Shown here in pieces: positions 34,184 through 44,146 of a stretch of DNA of 64,000 nucleotides. A model generated the notes under the pieces. The model saw only the letters and a program-made list of their open reading frames with translations, was not told the origin of the DNA and did not search any database. A program made the position numbers and the translations under genes. This stretch comes from Methanobrevibacter thaueri (GTDB taxonomy: Archaea > Methanobacteriota > Methanobacteria > Methanobacteriales > Methanobacteriaceae), in the NCBI RefSeq assembly GCF_015062915.1, contig NZ_SUTJ01000004.1:107681-171680 (forward strand), given 5' to 3'. The stretch's first letter is position 1. Each line of letters begins with the position of its first letter.

Positions 34184-36280
34184 TTATAATTTGATTTTAA
34201 TATCGAGTGCGGATGAACCTTCTTCGTAAACGAAGATTGGGTTAATGTCCAGCTCGGATATTTCTGGGAAGTCTAAGGTCAATCTAGCTACTCTCTTGAT
34301 AGCTTCTTTGACTTCTTCAACATCGCAAGGTGCTTCTCCACGGTATCCTTCAAGCAGTTTGGATACTTTGGTTGAAGCGATTTGCTCTTCGATTTCCTGT
34401 GAGCTCATTCCTTTAGCCAGGTTGAATGATACGTCCTCAATGAGGTTTACGTAGATTCCACCCATACCGAATGCAATCATAGGACCGAATTGCTTGTCAC
34501 GAATCATACCTACAATGACTTCCTCACCGGAATCCATCATCTTTTGCACTTCTACACCGTCAGGTATGATGTCTGGGTGAGCTGCTTTAGCGTTAGCGAT
34601 GATTTCCTCATAGGTTGCTTTTGCCTCTTCAGCACTGCTGATTCCAACTTTTACACCGCCGATGTCGGACTTGTGTAAAATCTTGTCGGATGCGATTTTA
34701 AGCACAACTGGGAATTCCATTTCTTCAGCAAGTTCTGCAGCTTCATCAGCACTGGTTGACAGTTTGATTGGTGCTGCTGAAATTCCATAGGCTTCAGCCA
34801 CTGCGTATGCTTCACTACCGAGCAATGTGTCCCTTCCGTCAGCTTTAACTTTATCGAATATTGCTTGAACTGCGTCCTTGTCGACATCATCGATTTTTTC
34901 AATAACGTCATCGTATTCACGATCTTCCAGTCTTGCGAATTTAACCATTGCTTCAAGTGCGGTTACTGCAGTTTCAGGGAATACGTATGTTGGAATACCG
35001 TTTTCTCTTAATGCATCGTTTGCATCTTCGAATGATGGTCCTCCCATGTTAACTACGATGACAGGTTTGTCGAATTTGTTTTTCTCTTCGATGATTGCTT
35101 CTGCAATTCCGTCAGGGTCAGCGGATGCTGTTGGACAAACCATTACGATTAGACTGTCAACGTCTTCATAGCCGAGAACGAGTTCTAATGATTCTTTGTA
35201 TCTGATTACTGGTGCGTCACCTAATACGTCAATAGGGTTTTTGGCACTTCCTTCTTCAGTTACGCATTCTTTAAGTTTTGCGGTGGTTTCCTCATCGAAT
35301 TGAACGAGGTTTAAACCGGCTTTTTCCATAGCGTCTACGGTTAATACTCCTCCACCACCTGCGTTTGTGATAATTGCCACATTGTCACCTTTTGGAAGTG
35401 GTGCTTTTGAGAATGCTAAACCGAGGTCGAAGAGTTCTGCCATGGTTTCAACACGCATGATTCCGGATTGGTGGAATGCTGTGTCGAATGCAAGGTCACT
35501 TCCTGCCAATGCACCTGTGTGTGAGGATGCAGCTGCTGCTCCTGCACTACTTGAACCGGATTTGAGCACGATAATAGGTTTTTTATGTGCGGTTTCCCTC
35601 ATGGTTCTTACAAAGTCATCGTCATCAGAAATGGATTCTAGGTAACAGATGATTACATTGGTTTCATCGTCTTCTGCTAAGTATTGTAATAATTCTATTT
35701 CACTTACTCCAGCCTTGTTTCCTAGACTGATTACTTTACTGAATCCGATACCTGAGGTTACACTCCAATCGATGATAGCTACCATCATTGCTCCACTTTG
35801 GGAGATGAATGCCATGTTTCCTTTTGGTGGCATCATTTGTGAGAATGATCCGTTTAATGGAGTGTGGGAATCTGTTATTCCTAAACTGTTAGGTCCAATA
35901 ATGTTTATTCCGTATTCTTCACCAAGTGCGGTTAATTCAGCTTCTAGTTTTGCCCCTTCTTCGCCCACTTCTTTAAATCCTGCGGTAATGACTACCATGT
36001 TTTCAATACCGACTTCACCACATTCTTTAACAGCAGTGTTTACAAATGGAGAAGGAATAGTAATGATTACTAAATCAACTTTTCCAGGCACGTCTTTAAT
36101 GTTTGCGTAAGCGGTTTTTCCGAGGATTTCACCGCCTTTTGGGTTTACTGGATATATTTCGCCTTCAAAACCATCGTTAATGAGATTGTCCACGATGATG
36201 TATCCTACTTTTCCAGGTGTATTGGATGCTCCAATAACTGCCACAGATTCAGGTTTAAACATCTTATTGAGATCTTTCAT
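34184..36280 (-). CDS. ADP-forming acyl-CoA synthetase, fused alpha and beta subunits
   Basis: The 698-residue protein joins the CoA-binding/succinyl-CoA-ligase-like alpha part (about 1-460) to an ATP-grasp beta part (about 480-698). SVAVIGASNTPGKVGY is the CoA-binding Rossmann loop, ITAGFKEVGEEG and GPNSLGI follow, and SSHTGALAGSD holds the phosphohistidine. The second part has FPVVLKIASDKILHKSDIGGVKVG and ISELDINPIF. These enzymes interconvert acyl-CoA plus ADP with acid plus ATP; in Methanobrevibacter acetate is the likely substrate, giving acetyl-CoA, but that is inferred. It stands alone with about 300 bases upstream. Confidence 0.92.
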   Translation of the reverse strand: MKDLNKMFKPESVAVIGASNTPGKVGYIIVDNLINDGFEGEIYPVNPKGGEILGKTAYANIKDVPGKVDLVIITIPSPFVNTAVKECGEVGIENMVVITAGFKEVGEEGAKLEAELTALGEEYGINIIGPNSLGITDSHTPLNGSFSQMMPPKGNMAFISQSGAMMVAIIDWSVTSGIGFSKVISLGNKAGVSEIELLQYLAEDDETNVIICYLESISDDDDFVRTMRETAHKKPIIVLKSGSSSAGAAAASSHTGALAGSDLAFDTAFHQSGIMRVETMAELFDLGLAFSKAPLPKGDNVAIITNAGGGGVLTVDAMEKAGLNLVQFDEETTAKLKECVTEEGSAKNPIDVLGDAPVIRYKESLELVLGYEDVDSLIVMVCPTASADPDGIAEAIIEEKNKFDKPVIVVNMGGPSFEDANDALRENGIPTYVFPETAVTALEAMVKFARLEDREYDDVIEKIDDVDKDAVQAIFDKVKADGRDTLLGSEAYAVAEAYGISAAPIKLSTSADEAAELAEEMEFPVVLKIASDKILHKSDIGGVKVGISSAEEAKATYEEIIANAKAAHPDIIPDGVEVQKMMDSGEEVIVGMIRDKQFGPMIAFGMGGIYVNLIEDVSFNLAKGMSSQEIEEQIASTKVSKLLEGYRGEAPCDVEEVKEAIKRVARLTLDFPEISELDINPIFVYEEGSSALDIKIKL

Positions 36281-36589
36281 TAGTTTCTCTCCTGTTGTTT
36301 TTATATTTTCATGTTATATTATCATGATAAATAATTAACAATTAATATAATAATATTTATGTCATGTTATTATTTAAAGATATTGTTTAAACATTCAAAA
36401 ATCCGAATAATTTTGTTTTGACTGTTTTAATTGTTTTAAATAATTTTTAAAAGGATTAATATAATTGTTTTTTCTAACTAATTTCATTAAACTATATAAT
36501 GTATGATAATTATAATTATATATAAATAATAAAAGATTGATATTTTAAAATTTTTTTTTTAAAATAAAAATATCAAATTAGGAGATATT
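36281..36589. other. Divergent AT-rich promoter region
   Basis: The 309-base gap between the acyl-CoA synthetase and the DUF2121 gene is extremely AT-rich. It has TATA-like tracts (for example ATTATATATAAATAATAA near 36514-36531) and an AT hairpin (TATTTTAAAA with TTTTAAAATA around a T-run, about 36541-36569) just before the DUF2121 start. TTAACAATTAAT near 36333 only partly resembles the palindromes elsewhere. No gene seen. Confidence 0.5.
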
Positions 36590-37510
36590 ATGAGCTTAAT
36601 TATCGCTTATGTTGGAAAAAAAGGATGTGTAATGGCGAGTGATAAAAGAAAGATAGGATATTTTGGTGATAGAGAAAATTTAAAGTTACTAGAAAGTGAA
36701 TTGTATGATGGACGCATTTCCAATGATGAGGATTTCCTGAAAAGAGCTAAAGAGCTGGGAATTTCAACAAAGATTACCGACGATGCCAATAAGCTGAAAA
36801 TTATAGGAAAGACCATTCGTGGAGAGGTAAGTACTAAAGGAACATTTGAAACAAGAAGAAGGCGTATTTACGGAACCACCTACGGTTATCAGATGGTGGA
36901 GCTATTGGGATCAGACACTGAATCCCGTAAGGCAGGTAAAAGCGGAATAATCATTTTTGGAAATGACTTTGCAAAGCGTATGGCTGAAACATTACTCAAA
37001 AGGGAATGGAAAGCTTCCCTAAGCTTAAGATATATGGGTGAGATTTTCCAGGCCATTATAGAGGAGGTTGCATCCAAGACACCGACTGTTGGAAAGAAAG
37101 TGGATGTGCTGATACAGCAGCCTAAATTCAACGAGCAGGAAGCCCAAAGGCATTTGAACATTACAATCGACCATGACATTAAAGTGTTGACAAAATTCAG
37201 ACAGGAACTGACAGAACAAATCGTTCAGCAGCAAATAGAAATAGACATGGTCAATAAGATAATTGACAAGGGTGAAGTCGGCAAGGTCGTCAATATAGAT
37301 GACAACATGGTTTACGTCCAGTTGAACAAGGATGTTCAGGCTGTCGACGGAAACTGGAAACAGCTTGCAGCCCCAGGCCAGAACGTATTGATGTTTACCG
37401 AAAGTGATAATGTAAAATTAGGAGATAAAGTTGTCATTGAAAACGAGGATTTATGCCTTAAAAAAGATAAGTCTTCTCTTAAATGTGATGTAATTTTATG
37501 CTCATTGTAA
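36590..37510 (+). CDS. DUF2121 family protein with proteasome-like N-terminus
   Basis: The 306-residue protein starts MSLIIAYVGKKGCVMASDKR, which resembles the first strands of Ntn-hydrolases and proteasome beta subunits, and matches DUF2121 as I know it from methanogens. A central helical region (FNEQEAQRHLNITIDHDIKV) is followed by a C-terminal small beta domain (VGKVVNIDDNMVYVQLNKD). The nucleophile is not obvious: residue 2 is Ser, and Cys13 follows KKG. No enzyme activity is assigned. A metallo-beta-lactamase-fold gene starts 13 bases downstream. Confidence 0.75.
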   Translation: MSLIIAYVGKKGCVMASDKRKIGYFGDRENLKLLESELYDGRISNDEDFLKRAKELGISTKITDDANKLKIIGKTIRGEVSTKGTFETRRRRIYGTTYGYQMVELLGSDTESRKAGKSGIIIFGNDFAKRMAETLLKREWKASLSLRYMGEIFQAIIEEVASKTPTVGKKVDVLIQQPKFNEQEAQRHLNITIDHDIKVLTKFRQELTEQIVQQQIEIDMVNKIIDKGEVGKVVNIDDNMVYVQLNKDVQAVDGNWKQLAAPGQNVLMFTESDNVKLGDKVVIENEDLCLKKDKSSLKCDVILCSL

Positions 37511-37523
37511 ATGGGGATTTTAA

Positions 37524-38474
37524 ATGAAACTTACGTTTTTAGGAAGTGGTGGAGGAAGATTTTCCGCCATAAGCCAGCGAAGAATGACTGGCGGGTTCAG
37601 AATTGACAACTTGGGAGGCAAGAACTATCATGTCGACCCGGGTCCTGGCGCATTGATTCGTACATATCAGTTCGGCTTTGATCCGCGTAACCTGAGCGGT
37701 GTCATCGTTTCACATTCCCACACTGACCACTACAATGATGCTGAAATCCTTATTGAGGCAATGACCAAGGGAATGACCAAAAGGACAGGTGCAATCATAG
37801 GTAGTGAAAGTGTCCTGAAGGGATATGAGAAATGGGGTCCGTGCATCTCAAATTATCACAAGTCAAAATCAGACAAGTTGATTCTAAAGCCTGGCTATAC
37901 TAATAAGCTGGACAACATTACAATAAAAGGTACCAGAACCTCACACGGCGATCCAACCGGTGCAGGATTTCAGATAGACTACAACGGCTTTAAATTGTCA
38001 TACACTTCAGACACAGGCTACTTTGACGGACTGGCTGAGGACCATAAGGGTGCTGACATTCTTATCGCTAGTGTCTTAAGGCCGGGAAACAAGTCAATAA
38101 GCGGCCACATGTGCACACGCAACTTCATTGACCTTATTAATGAGGTTAACCCTAAGGTTGCCGTCATGACACACTTGGGTTTAAAGATGATTTCAAGCAA
38201 TCCTGTAACTGAAGCCAAAAAGGTATCCAAGGCTACAGGAGTCAAGACTATTGCTGCATTCGATGGTTTATCCTTCAATGTGAATTACAACAATCCTAAA
38301 AGGTTCCGCTTGATTTCACTCAAGGATGTCCAGTCATCAGTGCACAGCACAAGCCACAACCTGTATGACAGTGAAAAAAGAAATTCTTACCAATTGGCCT
38401 TCAAGCATCAGGAATTTGATGAGTTGGCAATGGTTAAGAATAGTAAAAATCAGCATTCCAAGTTTGACGGATGA
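37524..38474 (+). CDS. Metallo-beta-lactamase-fold hydrolase
   Basis: The 316-residue protein has the metal motif [11 protein letters not shown] (HxHxDH near residues 73-78), an N-terminal FLGSGGGRF, a downstream [10 protein letters not shown] and [12 protein letters not shown] with the bridging Asp. MTHLGLKM near 212 gives the last His. It is related to RNase Z/PhnP-like hydrolases with a lysine- and serine-rich C-terminal tail. It probably cleaves a phosphodiester or RNA; substrate unknown. It is co-directional with the DUF2121 gene and its last 25 bases overlap the convergent aroC end. Confidence 0.87.
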   Translation: MKLTFLGSGGGRFSAISQRRMTGGFRIDNLGGKNYHVDPGPGALIRTYQFGFDPRNLSGVIVSHSHTDHYNDAEILIEAMTKGMTKRTGAIIGSESVLKGYEKWGPCISNYHKSKSDKLILKPGYTNKLDNITIKGTRTSHGDPTGAGFQIDYNGFKLSYTSDTGYFDGLAEDHKGADILIASVLRPGNKSISGHMCTRNFIDLINEVNPKVAVMTHLGLKMISSNPVTEAKKVSKATGVKTIAAFDGLSFNVNYNNPKRFRLISLKDVQSSVHSTSHNLYDSEKRNSYQLAFKHQEFDELAMVKNSKNQHSKFDG

Positions 38475-39544
38475 ATGAATCCTGAGCGAATCATATGGTC
38501 TGCAAGAATGATTGCAGTGCTTGATTCAGCTACAACTGTCACTCTAGGACAGATGCAAGGGTCATGTCGTCCCTTAATTTCTATTTTTTTATTTTCCATT
38601 TCTTTCAAGTTAATTGTATCCTGACATTTTGAAATGGATGGAGTAGGTTTAACTGCAATTCTTGAAACAATAGGCATTCCATTGCTCATTCCACCGATTA
38701 TTCCACCTGAATTGTTTGTTTTAGTGTTAACTTTACCGTCGATGATTTCATATGCATCGTTTATTTCAGAACCGGTGTGTGTTGCAACGTCAAATCCAAG
38801 GCCAATCTCAACACCCTTGACGGCTCCGATATTCATCAATATTCTTGCAAGATCTCCGTCAAGCCTTTCAAAAACAGGTTCTCCAAGCCCTGCAGGCACA
38901 TTTACTGCAATGGTTTCAACAATTCCTCCAATGGAATCTCCTTCCTGTTTTTTGGCTAAAATAAGTTCTTCCATTTCACTTGCAGCTTCAAGGTCTGCAC
39001 AGCGAACGGGATTTTTCTCAATGTTTTCTTTAATGGTATTTAAGTCTTGAGGTTCTGCTTTAATGTCTCCGATTTGAGTGACGTGTGAAACGATTTCAAT
39101 GCCTTGAGTTTTCAACAGCTTTTTAGCTATTGCTCCGCCAATCACATGTCCGATGGTGACTCTTCCGCTTCCACGGCCTCCACCGTTGTAGTCGTAGTTT
39201 CCGTATTTCATCATCCAGCCGTAATCCCCATGGGATGGGCGTGGAGTGTCCTTGAACATGGAGTAATCTTTTGATTTTTGATTTTTATTGAAAACAACTC
39301 CTGTAATTGGTGTTCCATCTGTTTTGCCATTGAAAATACCGGATAAGATTTGAACCTCGTCATCTTCCTTTCTTGGAGTGGTTACACTACTGGTTCCTGG
39401 TTTTCTCTTGTTTAATTCCTTTTGAATGTCTTCCTTTGTTAATTCTAAGTTTGCAGGGCATCCATCAATAATGGCTCCGACTGCCGGGCCGTGGCTTGCT
39501 CCAAAACTTGTTACTTGAAATTTTTCTCCAATTGAATTTGACAT
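38450..39544 (-). CDS. aroC: Chorismate synthase
   Basis: The 364-residue protein shows [40 protein letters not shown] followed by [16 protein letters not shown], and [14 protein letters not shown] with AVKPTPSI. These are AroC signatures for FMN and EPSP binding. It makes chorismate from EPSP, the end of the shikimate path for aromatic amino acids. The 3-prime end overlaps the neighbouring gene by 25 bases in convergent orientation. A T-rich promoter lies upstream at about 39550-39590. Confidence 0.97.
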   Translation of the reverse strand: MSNSIGEKFQVTSFGASHGPAVGAIIDGCPANLELTKEDIQKELNKRKPGTSSVTTPRKEDDEVQILSGIFNGKTDGTPITGVVFNKNQKSKDYSMFKDTPRPSHGDYGWMMKYGNYDYNGGGRGSGRVTIGHVIGGAIAKKLLKTQGIEIVSHVTQIGDIKAEPQDLNTIKENIEKNPVRCADLEAASEMEELILAKKQEGDSIGGIVETIAVNVPAGLGEPVFERLDGDLARILMNIGAVKGVEIGLGFDVATHTGSEINDAYEIIDGKVNTKTNNSGGIIGGMSNGMPIVSRIAVKPTPSISKCQDTINLKEMENKKIEIKGRHDPCICPRVTVVAESSTAIILADHMIRSGFIHPSNLEC

Positions 39545-39630
39545 AATTGACCTCTTTGAATTATTTATTTTTTTAATATTATAAAAATTTTAAATAATTC
39601 TAAATCAAAATAATTAACTAAGTGATTATT

Positions 39631-40635
39631 ATGGTATTTCCAATTACAAGAATGAGAAGACTTAGAAAAAATGCTAAAATAAGAAATATTGTTCGTGAAA
39701 CCAAGCTTGAAAAGGATGACTTGATTTATCCAATCTATTTCAAGGAAGAGTTAACCGGTGATGAAAAGGAAGAGATATCATCACTTCCTGGCGAATACAG
39801 GTACTCCTTGGACAGTGGAGTGGAATTTGCAAAACAGCTTGAAGCAAAAGGACTTAAATCAATCATCGTATTTGGAATTCCAAAGGAAGATACCAAGGAT
39901 GAAATCGCAACTCCCGATTATTCCGCAACAGGAATCGTTCAAAAGGCTGTAAGAAGACTTAAAAAGGAAACAGGCCTTGTAGTCATAACAGACGTGTGCC
40001 TGTGCCAGTACACTTCACACGGCCATTGCGGAATGATAGTTGAAAATGATGACACAGATGACGGAATTGAAATCTTAAACGACGAGTCATTGCCATATAT
40101 TGCAAAGGTCGCATTGTCCCATGCGGAAGCCGGAGCTGATATCGTGGCACCTTCCGACATGATGGATGGAAGAGTAGGGGCAATACGTGACATATTGGAT
40201 GAAAACGGATTCTATAATGTAATGATCATGTCATATTCAGCAAAATACGCTTCAGCATTCTATGAACCGTTCAGGGTTGCGGCATGCTCATCACCTCATG
40301 CAGGTGACAGGAAATCCTATCAGATGGATCCTGCAAATGCAGTTGAGGCCATAAGGGAATGCGAGCTTGACGTGATTGAAGGCTGTGACTTTTTAATGGT
40401 CAAGCCGGCACTGCCATACCTTGACGTTGTCCGCATGGTTCGTGACGAGTTCATGTTGCCTTTAGTGGCATATAACGTAAGTGGAGAATATGCAATGCTC
40501 ATGGCAGCTATCGAGAAAGGATTTTTAACAGAGCGTGCAATAACAGAATCATTGCTCTCAATTAAAAGGGCTGGAGCAGACCTAATAATCACTAACTTTG
40601 CACCATACCTGCTTTTAAATGATGTGATAGAATGA
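39631..40635 (+). CDS. hemB: Porphobilinogen synthase (delta-aminolevulinate dehydratase)
   Basis: About 334 residues. [13 protein letters not shown] is the zinc-binding cysteine motif, [20 protein letters not shown] and [18 protein letters not shown] hold a catalytic lysine, and [13 protein letters not shown] holds the second Schiff-base lysine. I place the start at the ATG at 39631, with GTGA 6 bases upstream. It condenses two 5-aminolevulinates toward the tetrapyrroles F430 and cobamides, essential to methanogens. The stop overlaps the next ATG by 4 bases (ATGA). Confidence 0.97.
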   Translation: MVFPITRMRRLRKNAKIRNIVRETKLEKDDLIYPIYFKEELTGDEKEEISSLPGEYRYSLDSGVEFAKQLEAKGLKSIIVFGIPKEDTKDEIATPDYSATGIVQKAVRRLKKETGLVVITDVCLCQYTSHGHCGMIVENDDTDDGIEILNDESLPYIAKVALSHAEAGADIVAPSDMMDGRVGAIRDILDENGFYNVMIMSYSAKYASAFYEPFRVAACSSPHAGDRKSYQMDPANAVEAIRECELDVIEGCDFLMVKPALPYLDVVRMVRDEFMLPLVAYNVSGEYAMLMAAIEKGFLTERAITESLLSIKRAGADLIITNFAPYLLLNDVIE

Positions 40636-41510
40636 ATGCAAATGAAATCGCAAAAATCGCCCAGATTGCATCTGGACTTGAAGTGAGTGGATATCCAAAG
40701 CCTGGAAACGTTCACCGTACACGTGACTATGACGATATGGAATTTGAGGATTTCATCATCAGCGGAATTGTAATTGGTGACTCCATCCGTGAGGCATGCA
40801 CTGACGTTGACGTTGAAAACCCAAGATTAGGCAAATACATCCTTCAGGCTGTGGCTGAAACAGACAGGTGGATTAAGAACAACACCAACCTTGGAATTGT
40901 CATGATGACAACACCTATAGCTGTTGCAGCATCCATAAGCGATTCATTCGATGATATAAGGGAAAACATCAAATTGTTAATGTCAAACACTTCTGTTGAT
41001 GATGCATGTGACCTTTATGATGCAATCAACATTGCCGATGCCGGTGGAATGGGTGACCAGGATGAGTATGACGTTGCAAGCGACAATGCAAAACAGGAAC
41101 TCAGGGAAAACAACCAGACAATGTATGACGTGTTGAAAATCTCAGCCCCTTGGGACATGCTTGCACGTGAAATGACCAGTGACATGCCTGCAGTGTTTGA
41201 GATAGGCTATCCGAAATACCATGAGCTTAAGGAAAGCAAAACCAAAAATGAGGCTTGTCTTTTAACATTCCTTACAATACTCTCACATGTTCCCGACACA
41301 TTGATTTCAAGGAAATACGGTGATGATGAGGCACTTAAAATCTCCATGATGACCAGGGACCTGCTTAAAATGAAGGATTCACCTGATTTCATGGAAACAG
41401 TTGCCCAATTTGATGATTATCTATATGAAAATAAGTATAATCCTGGAACAACCGCTGATTTGACAGCAGCATCTATTTTTGTAAGCTATTTGAAATCCAA
41501 TTTCAAATAA
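40632..41510 (+). CDS. CitG-like triphosphoribosyl-dephospho-CoA synthase family protein
   Basis: The 292-residue protein has [15 protein letters not shown] near residues 20-35 and [14 protein letters not shown], with [19 protein letters not shown], of the CitG/MdcB family (PF01874). Bacterial members make the prosthetic group of citrate lyase. A methanogen has no citrate lyase, so the archaeal role is probably in another phosphoribosyl transfer, which I cannot name. It is translationally coupled to hemB. Confidence 0.84.
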   Translation: MNANEIAKIAQIASGLEVSGYPKPGNVHRTRDYDDMEFEDFIISGIVIGDSIREACTDVDVENPRLGKYILQAVAETDRWIKNNTNLGIVMMTTPIAVAASISDSFDDIRENIKLLMSNTSVDDACDLYDAINIADAGGMGDQDEYDVASDNAKQELRENNQTMYDVLKISAPWDMLAREMTSDMPAVFEIGYPKYHELKESKTKNEACLLTFLTILSHVPDTLISRKYGDDEALKISMMTRDLLKMKDSPDFMETVAQFDDYLYENKYNPGTTADLTAASIFVSYLKSNFK

Positions 41511-41538
41511 TCTTTTTATTTTTTTATAATTTTTAAAC

Positions 41539-41579
41539 TAACAATCGTTAGTTTTATATCCTATAACTAACAACTGTTA
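41539..41579 (+). promoter_or_regulatory. Two palindromes bracketing the TATA box of the TetR gene
   Basis: TAACAATCGTTA (41539-41550) and TAACAACTGTTA (41568-41579) flank TTTTATATC (41553-41561), and the ATG is at 41585. Extended arms read AACTAAC...GTTAGTT for the first and ACTAACA...TGTTAGT for the second. This is classic autorepressor architecture. Each core differs by one base from TAACAATTGTTA found before fdhD, the ThiS/MoaD-like gene and the second substrate-binding protein. Confidence 0.75.
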
Positions 41580-41584
41580 GTATA

Positions 41585-42199
41585 ATGAAGGTCAACAATA
41601 AGGAAAAAATATTCAATGTTTCAATAGACCTGTTTTCCCAGCATGGCTATGATGGTGTTTCCATTCGCCAAATAGCTTCTGAAGTGGGAATAAAGGAAAG
41701 TTCAATATATAATCACTACAAAAGCAAGGAATCGATTTTAGATTCTATTCTCGAGTTTTACATTGCCCAAATGCTGTCTCAAGACATTCCCCTGGAGGAT
41801 GCAAGTGCAAATCTTGATGTGGGTTTCGATTTTTTCTATCAATCAGGTCTTGAATCCTTTGCAACACATCTCAAAGACGATAAGATGTCAAAGATAACAA
41901 GGATAATCCTGATTGAATCCTATCACAACGAAAAGATAAATGCATTTCTCAAAAAGAGAATAATCGATGATGCAATTAAGGGATGGGTCAAGCTATTCGA
42001 CCTTATGAAGTTCAAGGAACTGATTCGTGAGGATGTTGACTCAAGGCAGCTTGCCGAATCATTCTACAAGTACGGCATGTTCCTTTTATATGAGCATTAT
42101 ATTGTCAATTACCCTGAGGATGACAATGAATTTGTCGAGACACTGTGTGAAAAGTCAAGAAATCATATCGAACTGATCTATAATTCCGTCAGGAGGTAA
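41585..42199 (+). CDS. TetR/AcrR-family transcriptional regulator
   Basis: The 204-residue protein has the TetR helix-turn-helix (FSQHGYDGVSIRQIASEVGI, then ESSIYNHYKSKESIL, residues 12-50) and an all-helical ligand domain. The ATG follows the downstream operator by 5 bases, so the transcript is essentially leaderless. It heads an operon with a GNAT acetyltransferase, a flavin reductase-like protein and probably the DUF3795 and DGC-type genes. Its own operators closely resemble the palindromes 9-18 kb upstream in the sulfur/thiol block, making it the best in-window candidate to control that block. The ligand is unknown. Confidence 0.92.
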   Translation: MKVNNKEKIFNVSIDLFSQHGYDGVSIRQIASEVGIKESSIYNHYKSKESILDSILEFYIAQMLSQDIPLEDASANLDVGFDFFYQSGLESFATHLKDDKMSKITRIILIESYHNEKINAFLKKRIIDDAIKGWVKLFDLMKFKELIREDVDSRQLAESFYKYGMFLLYEHYIVNYPEDDNEFVETLCEKSRNHIELIYNSVRR

Positions 42200-42203
42200 A
42201 ATC

Positions 42204-42818
42204 ATGGAAATTAGGCTGGAAAATGAAAATGACTATTTGGAAGTTGAGGAACTTGTAAGGGACTCATTTTGGAATGTGTATCGTCCTGGCGCTTTTGAGC
42301 ATTACATTGTGCATCACCTGCGAGATGATGAAAGCCTTATCAGGAGCTTGGCATATGTGGTTGAAAAGGACAATAAAATCATTGCTCACATCAATTATTC
42401 GACAGGATTTATCGATTACGGGGAAGAAGAAATTGATGCTGTTGTATTGGGGCCGGTTTCAGTTGATAAGAACCATCAAAATCAGGGTGTCGGATCAAAA
42501 CTGATTAGCTTCACCTTAAGCCTTGCGGAAAATAAAAAAATTCCATTTGTTCTTGTAATAGGTGATGAAAATTATTATCACAGGTTCGGATTTGAATCAG
42601 CATCAGACTACGGCATATTCCTGGAGGGAACAGACACCGATGATGAATGTCCGTTTTTTATGGTTAAGATATTTGATGAAAGCGTATTGAGAAATGAATT
42701 GGGAATTTTCCACAATCCCAAAGTGTTTGACGTGGATGAAAAGAAAGTGGATGAATTTGACAGAAAGTTTGAATTTAAGGAAAAGCTAGTTTTGGACACT
42801 CAGCTTAAGGAGTTATGA
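42204..42818 (+). CDS. GNAT-family N-acetyltransferase
   Basis: The 204-residue protein has the acetyl-CoA loop NQGVGSKLISFTLSLA near residues 94-108, preceded by DAVVLGPVSVDKNHQ, and YYHRFGFESASDYGI typical of YhbS-like acetyltransferases. It starts 4 bases after the TetR stop, with AGGAGG upstream. The acceptor is not known. TetR-GNAT pairs are common detoxification arrangements. Confidence 0.88.
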   Translation: MEIRLENENDYLEVEELVRDSFWNVYRPGAFEHYIVHHLRDDESLIRSLAYVVEKDNKIIAHINYSTGFIDYGEEEIDAVVLGPVSVDKNHQNQGVGSKLISFTLSLAENKKIPFVLVIGDENYYHRFGFESASDYGIFLEGTDTDDECPFFMVKIFDESVLRNELGIFHNPKVFDVDEKKVDEFDRKFEFKEKLVLDTQLKEL

Positions 42819-42820
42819 TT

Positions 42821-43552
42821 ATGAAATATGTTATTATAAACGGTTCACCAAGGCGCAAGAACACCTGGAAAATGGTCGAGCAGGCCAAAAAGAATTTGAA
42901 TGGGGAGTTTGAGGAAATCCATTTGATGAAGGAAAAGATTCCATTATGCAACGGATGCTTCAAATGCATCGTTGAGGGCGAGGAGAGATGCCCTCATAGG
43001 GACATCATTCAGCCGATAGTGGATAAGCTGAAAAGTGCCGATGGAATAATCATGGCATGTCCTGTATATGCAATGAACGTCACTGCACTTTTGAAGAATT
43101 TCCTTGACCACACGGCCTATTTTTATCACAGGCCAGAGTTTTTCACCAAAAAGGCACTGGTTGTTGTCTCCACTGCCGGTGCGGGCCAGAAGGATGTTGC
43201 AAAATACATTGATGAGACTTTGAGGCATTGGGGAGTCAACAAGGTATACAAGATTACTTATGCCTGCGGGGGAAAGGATTCACTAGACGTTAAAAACATT
43301 GATGATGTTTCACAAAAGTTTGCTCGTGATGTCGAGTCAGGAAAGCTCCACAATCCAAAATTCGGGGACATTGTATTTTATGATGTGTGGAAGGCAATGG
43401 CACTTTCAAATGATCCGATTCCCGCTGATAGGGAATTCTGGTTCAATCGGGATTTGGTAAGTCATGACTTCGCCCCTGAAGTCAACTTGAACATTGCTAA
43501 AAAGCTATTTTCAAAATTGATGTTCTTCATCTTGAAAAGGGTTATGAAATGA
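42821..43552 (+). CDS. Flavodoxin-fold NAD(P)H-dependent FMN reductase-like protein
   Basis: I prefer the ATG at 42821, 8 bases after GGAG, over the ATG at 42815 that overlaps the GNAT stop. The 243-residue protein begins YVIINGSPRRKNTWKMV, the FMN phosphate loop, continues with CNGCFKCIVEGEERCPHRD (an iron-sulfur flavoprotein-like cysteine set) and ADGIIMACPVYAMNVTALLKNF. The family moves electrons to quinones, flavins or metals. The C-terminal 70 residues are extra and end in a basic helix (LMFFILKRVMK). It follows TetR and GNAT in the operon. Confidence 0.87.
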   Translation: MKYVIINGSPRRKNTWKMVEQAKKNLNGEFEEIHLMKEKIPLCNGCFKCIVEGEERCPHRDIIQPIVDKLKSADGIIMACPVYAMNVTALLKNFLDHTAYFYHRPEFFTKKALVVVSTAGAGQKDVAKYIDETLRHWGVNKVYKITYACGGKDSLDVKNIDDVSQKFARDVESGKLHNPKFGDIVFYDVWKAMALSNDPIPADREFWFNRDLVSHDFAPEVNLNIAKKLFSKLMFFILKRVMK

Positions 43553-43588
43553 TTAAGACTATCTATAACAGAGGATAAACAAGATACT

Positions 43589-44146
43589 ATGACTAATACT
43601 TTCGGAAGAGTGGATGACTTATTCTCACTTTGCGGTTTGAATTGCAGTTTATGCCCGTTGTTCATAAGGGAAAACTGTCCGGGTTGCCGTGCGGGAAGTC
43701 CATGCGCTGAAGTCTGTGAATTTGCACCGTGCAGTGTGGAGCATGGTGATTTGACATACTGTTATGAGTGTGAGGAGTATCCCTGCCCAAAATATGACGG
43801 TGTTGACGAGCATGACTCATTGATGTCTCACAGAAACCAAAAGACAGACATGATAAAGGCCAAGACAATGGGTATTGAAAAGTACCATGAGGAGCAATTG
43901 GCCAAAAAGGAAATCCTTGACTGTCTTTTAAGGGAGTATGATAACGGCAGAAGGGATGTGTTTTTCTGTATGACAGTCAACCTGTTGGATCTTGAGGATT
44001 TAAAGATTATCATCGAAAAAGCTGATGGGTCAACAGCTGAAATGGAATTGGATGATAAGTCAGATTATATGAAGAGTCTATTGATTGAATGTGGTCAAAA
44101 GAGAAATATTGAGCTTAAGTTAAGACGAGATGGTTATTATGGATGA
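43589..44146 (+). CDS. DUF3795-like cysteine-rich protein
   Basis: The 185-residue protein has an N-terminal cysteine-rich zone: LCGLNCSLCPLFIRENCPGC, CAEVCEFAPC, then CYECEEYPCPKYDG. That is about 12 cysteines in the first 70 residues, the pattern of DUF3795, and the C-terminal half is helical. It probably binds zinc or an iron-sulfur centre. It lies 36 bases after the flavin reductase gene and overlaps the DGC-type gene, so it is likely part of the same operon. Confidence 0.8.
   Translation: MTNTFGRVDDLFSLCGLNCSLCPLFIRENCPGCRAGSPCAEVCEFAPCSVEHGDLTYCYECEEYPCPKYDGVDEHDSLMSHRNQKTDMIKAKTMGIEKYHEEQLAKKEILDCLLREYDNGRRDVFFCMTVNLLDLEDLKIIIEKADGSTAEMELDDKSDYMKSLLIECGQKRNIELKLRRDGYYG

Noticed and set aside
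36333..36344. TTAACAATTAAT upstream of the acyl-CoA synthetase as another copy of the shared palindrome
   Set aside because: Only one half matches; the other half has several mismatches and the region is almost pure A and T, so chance is likely.
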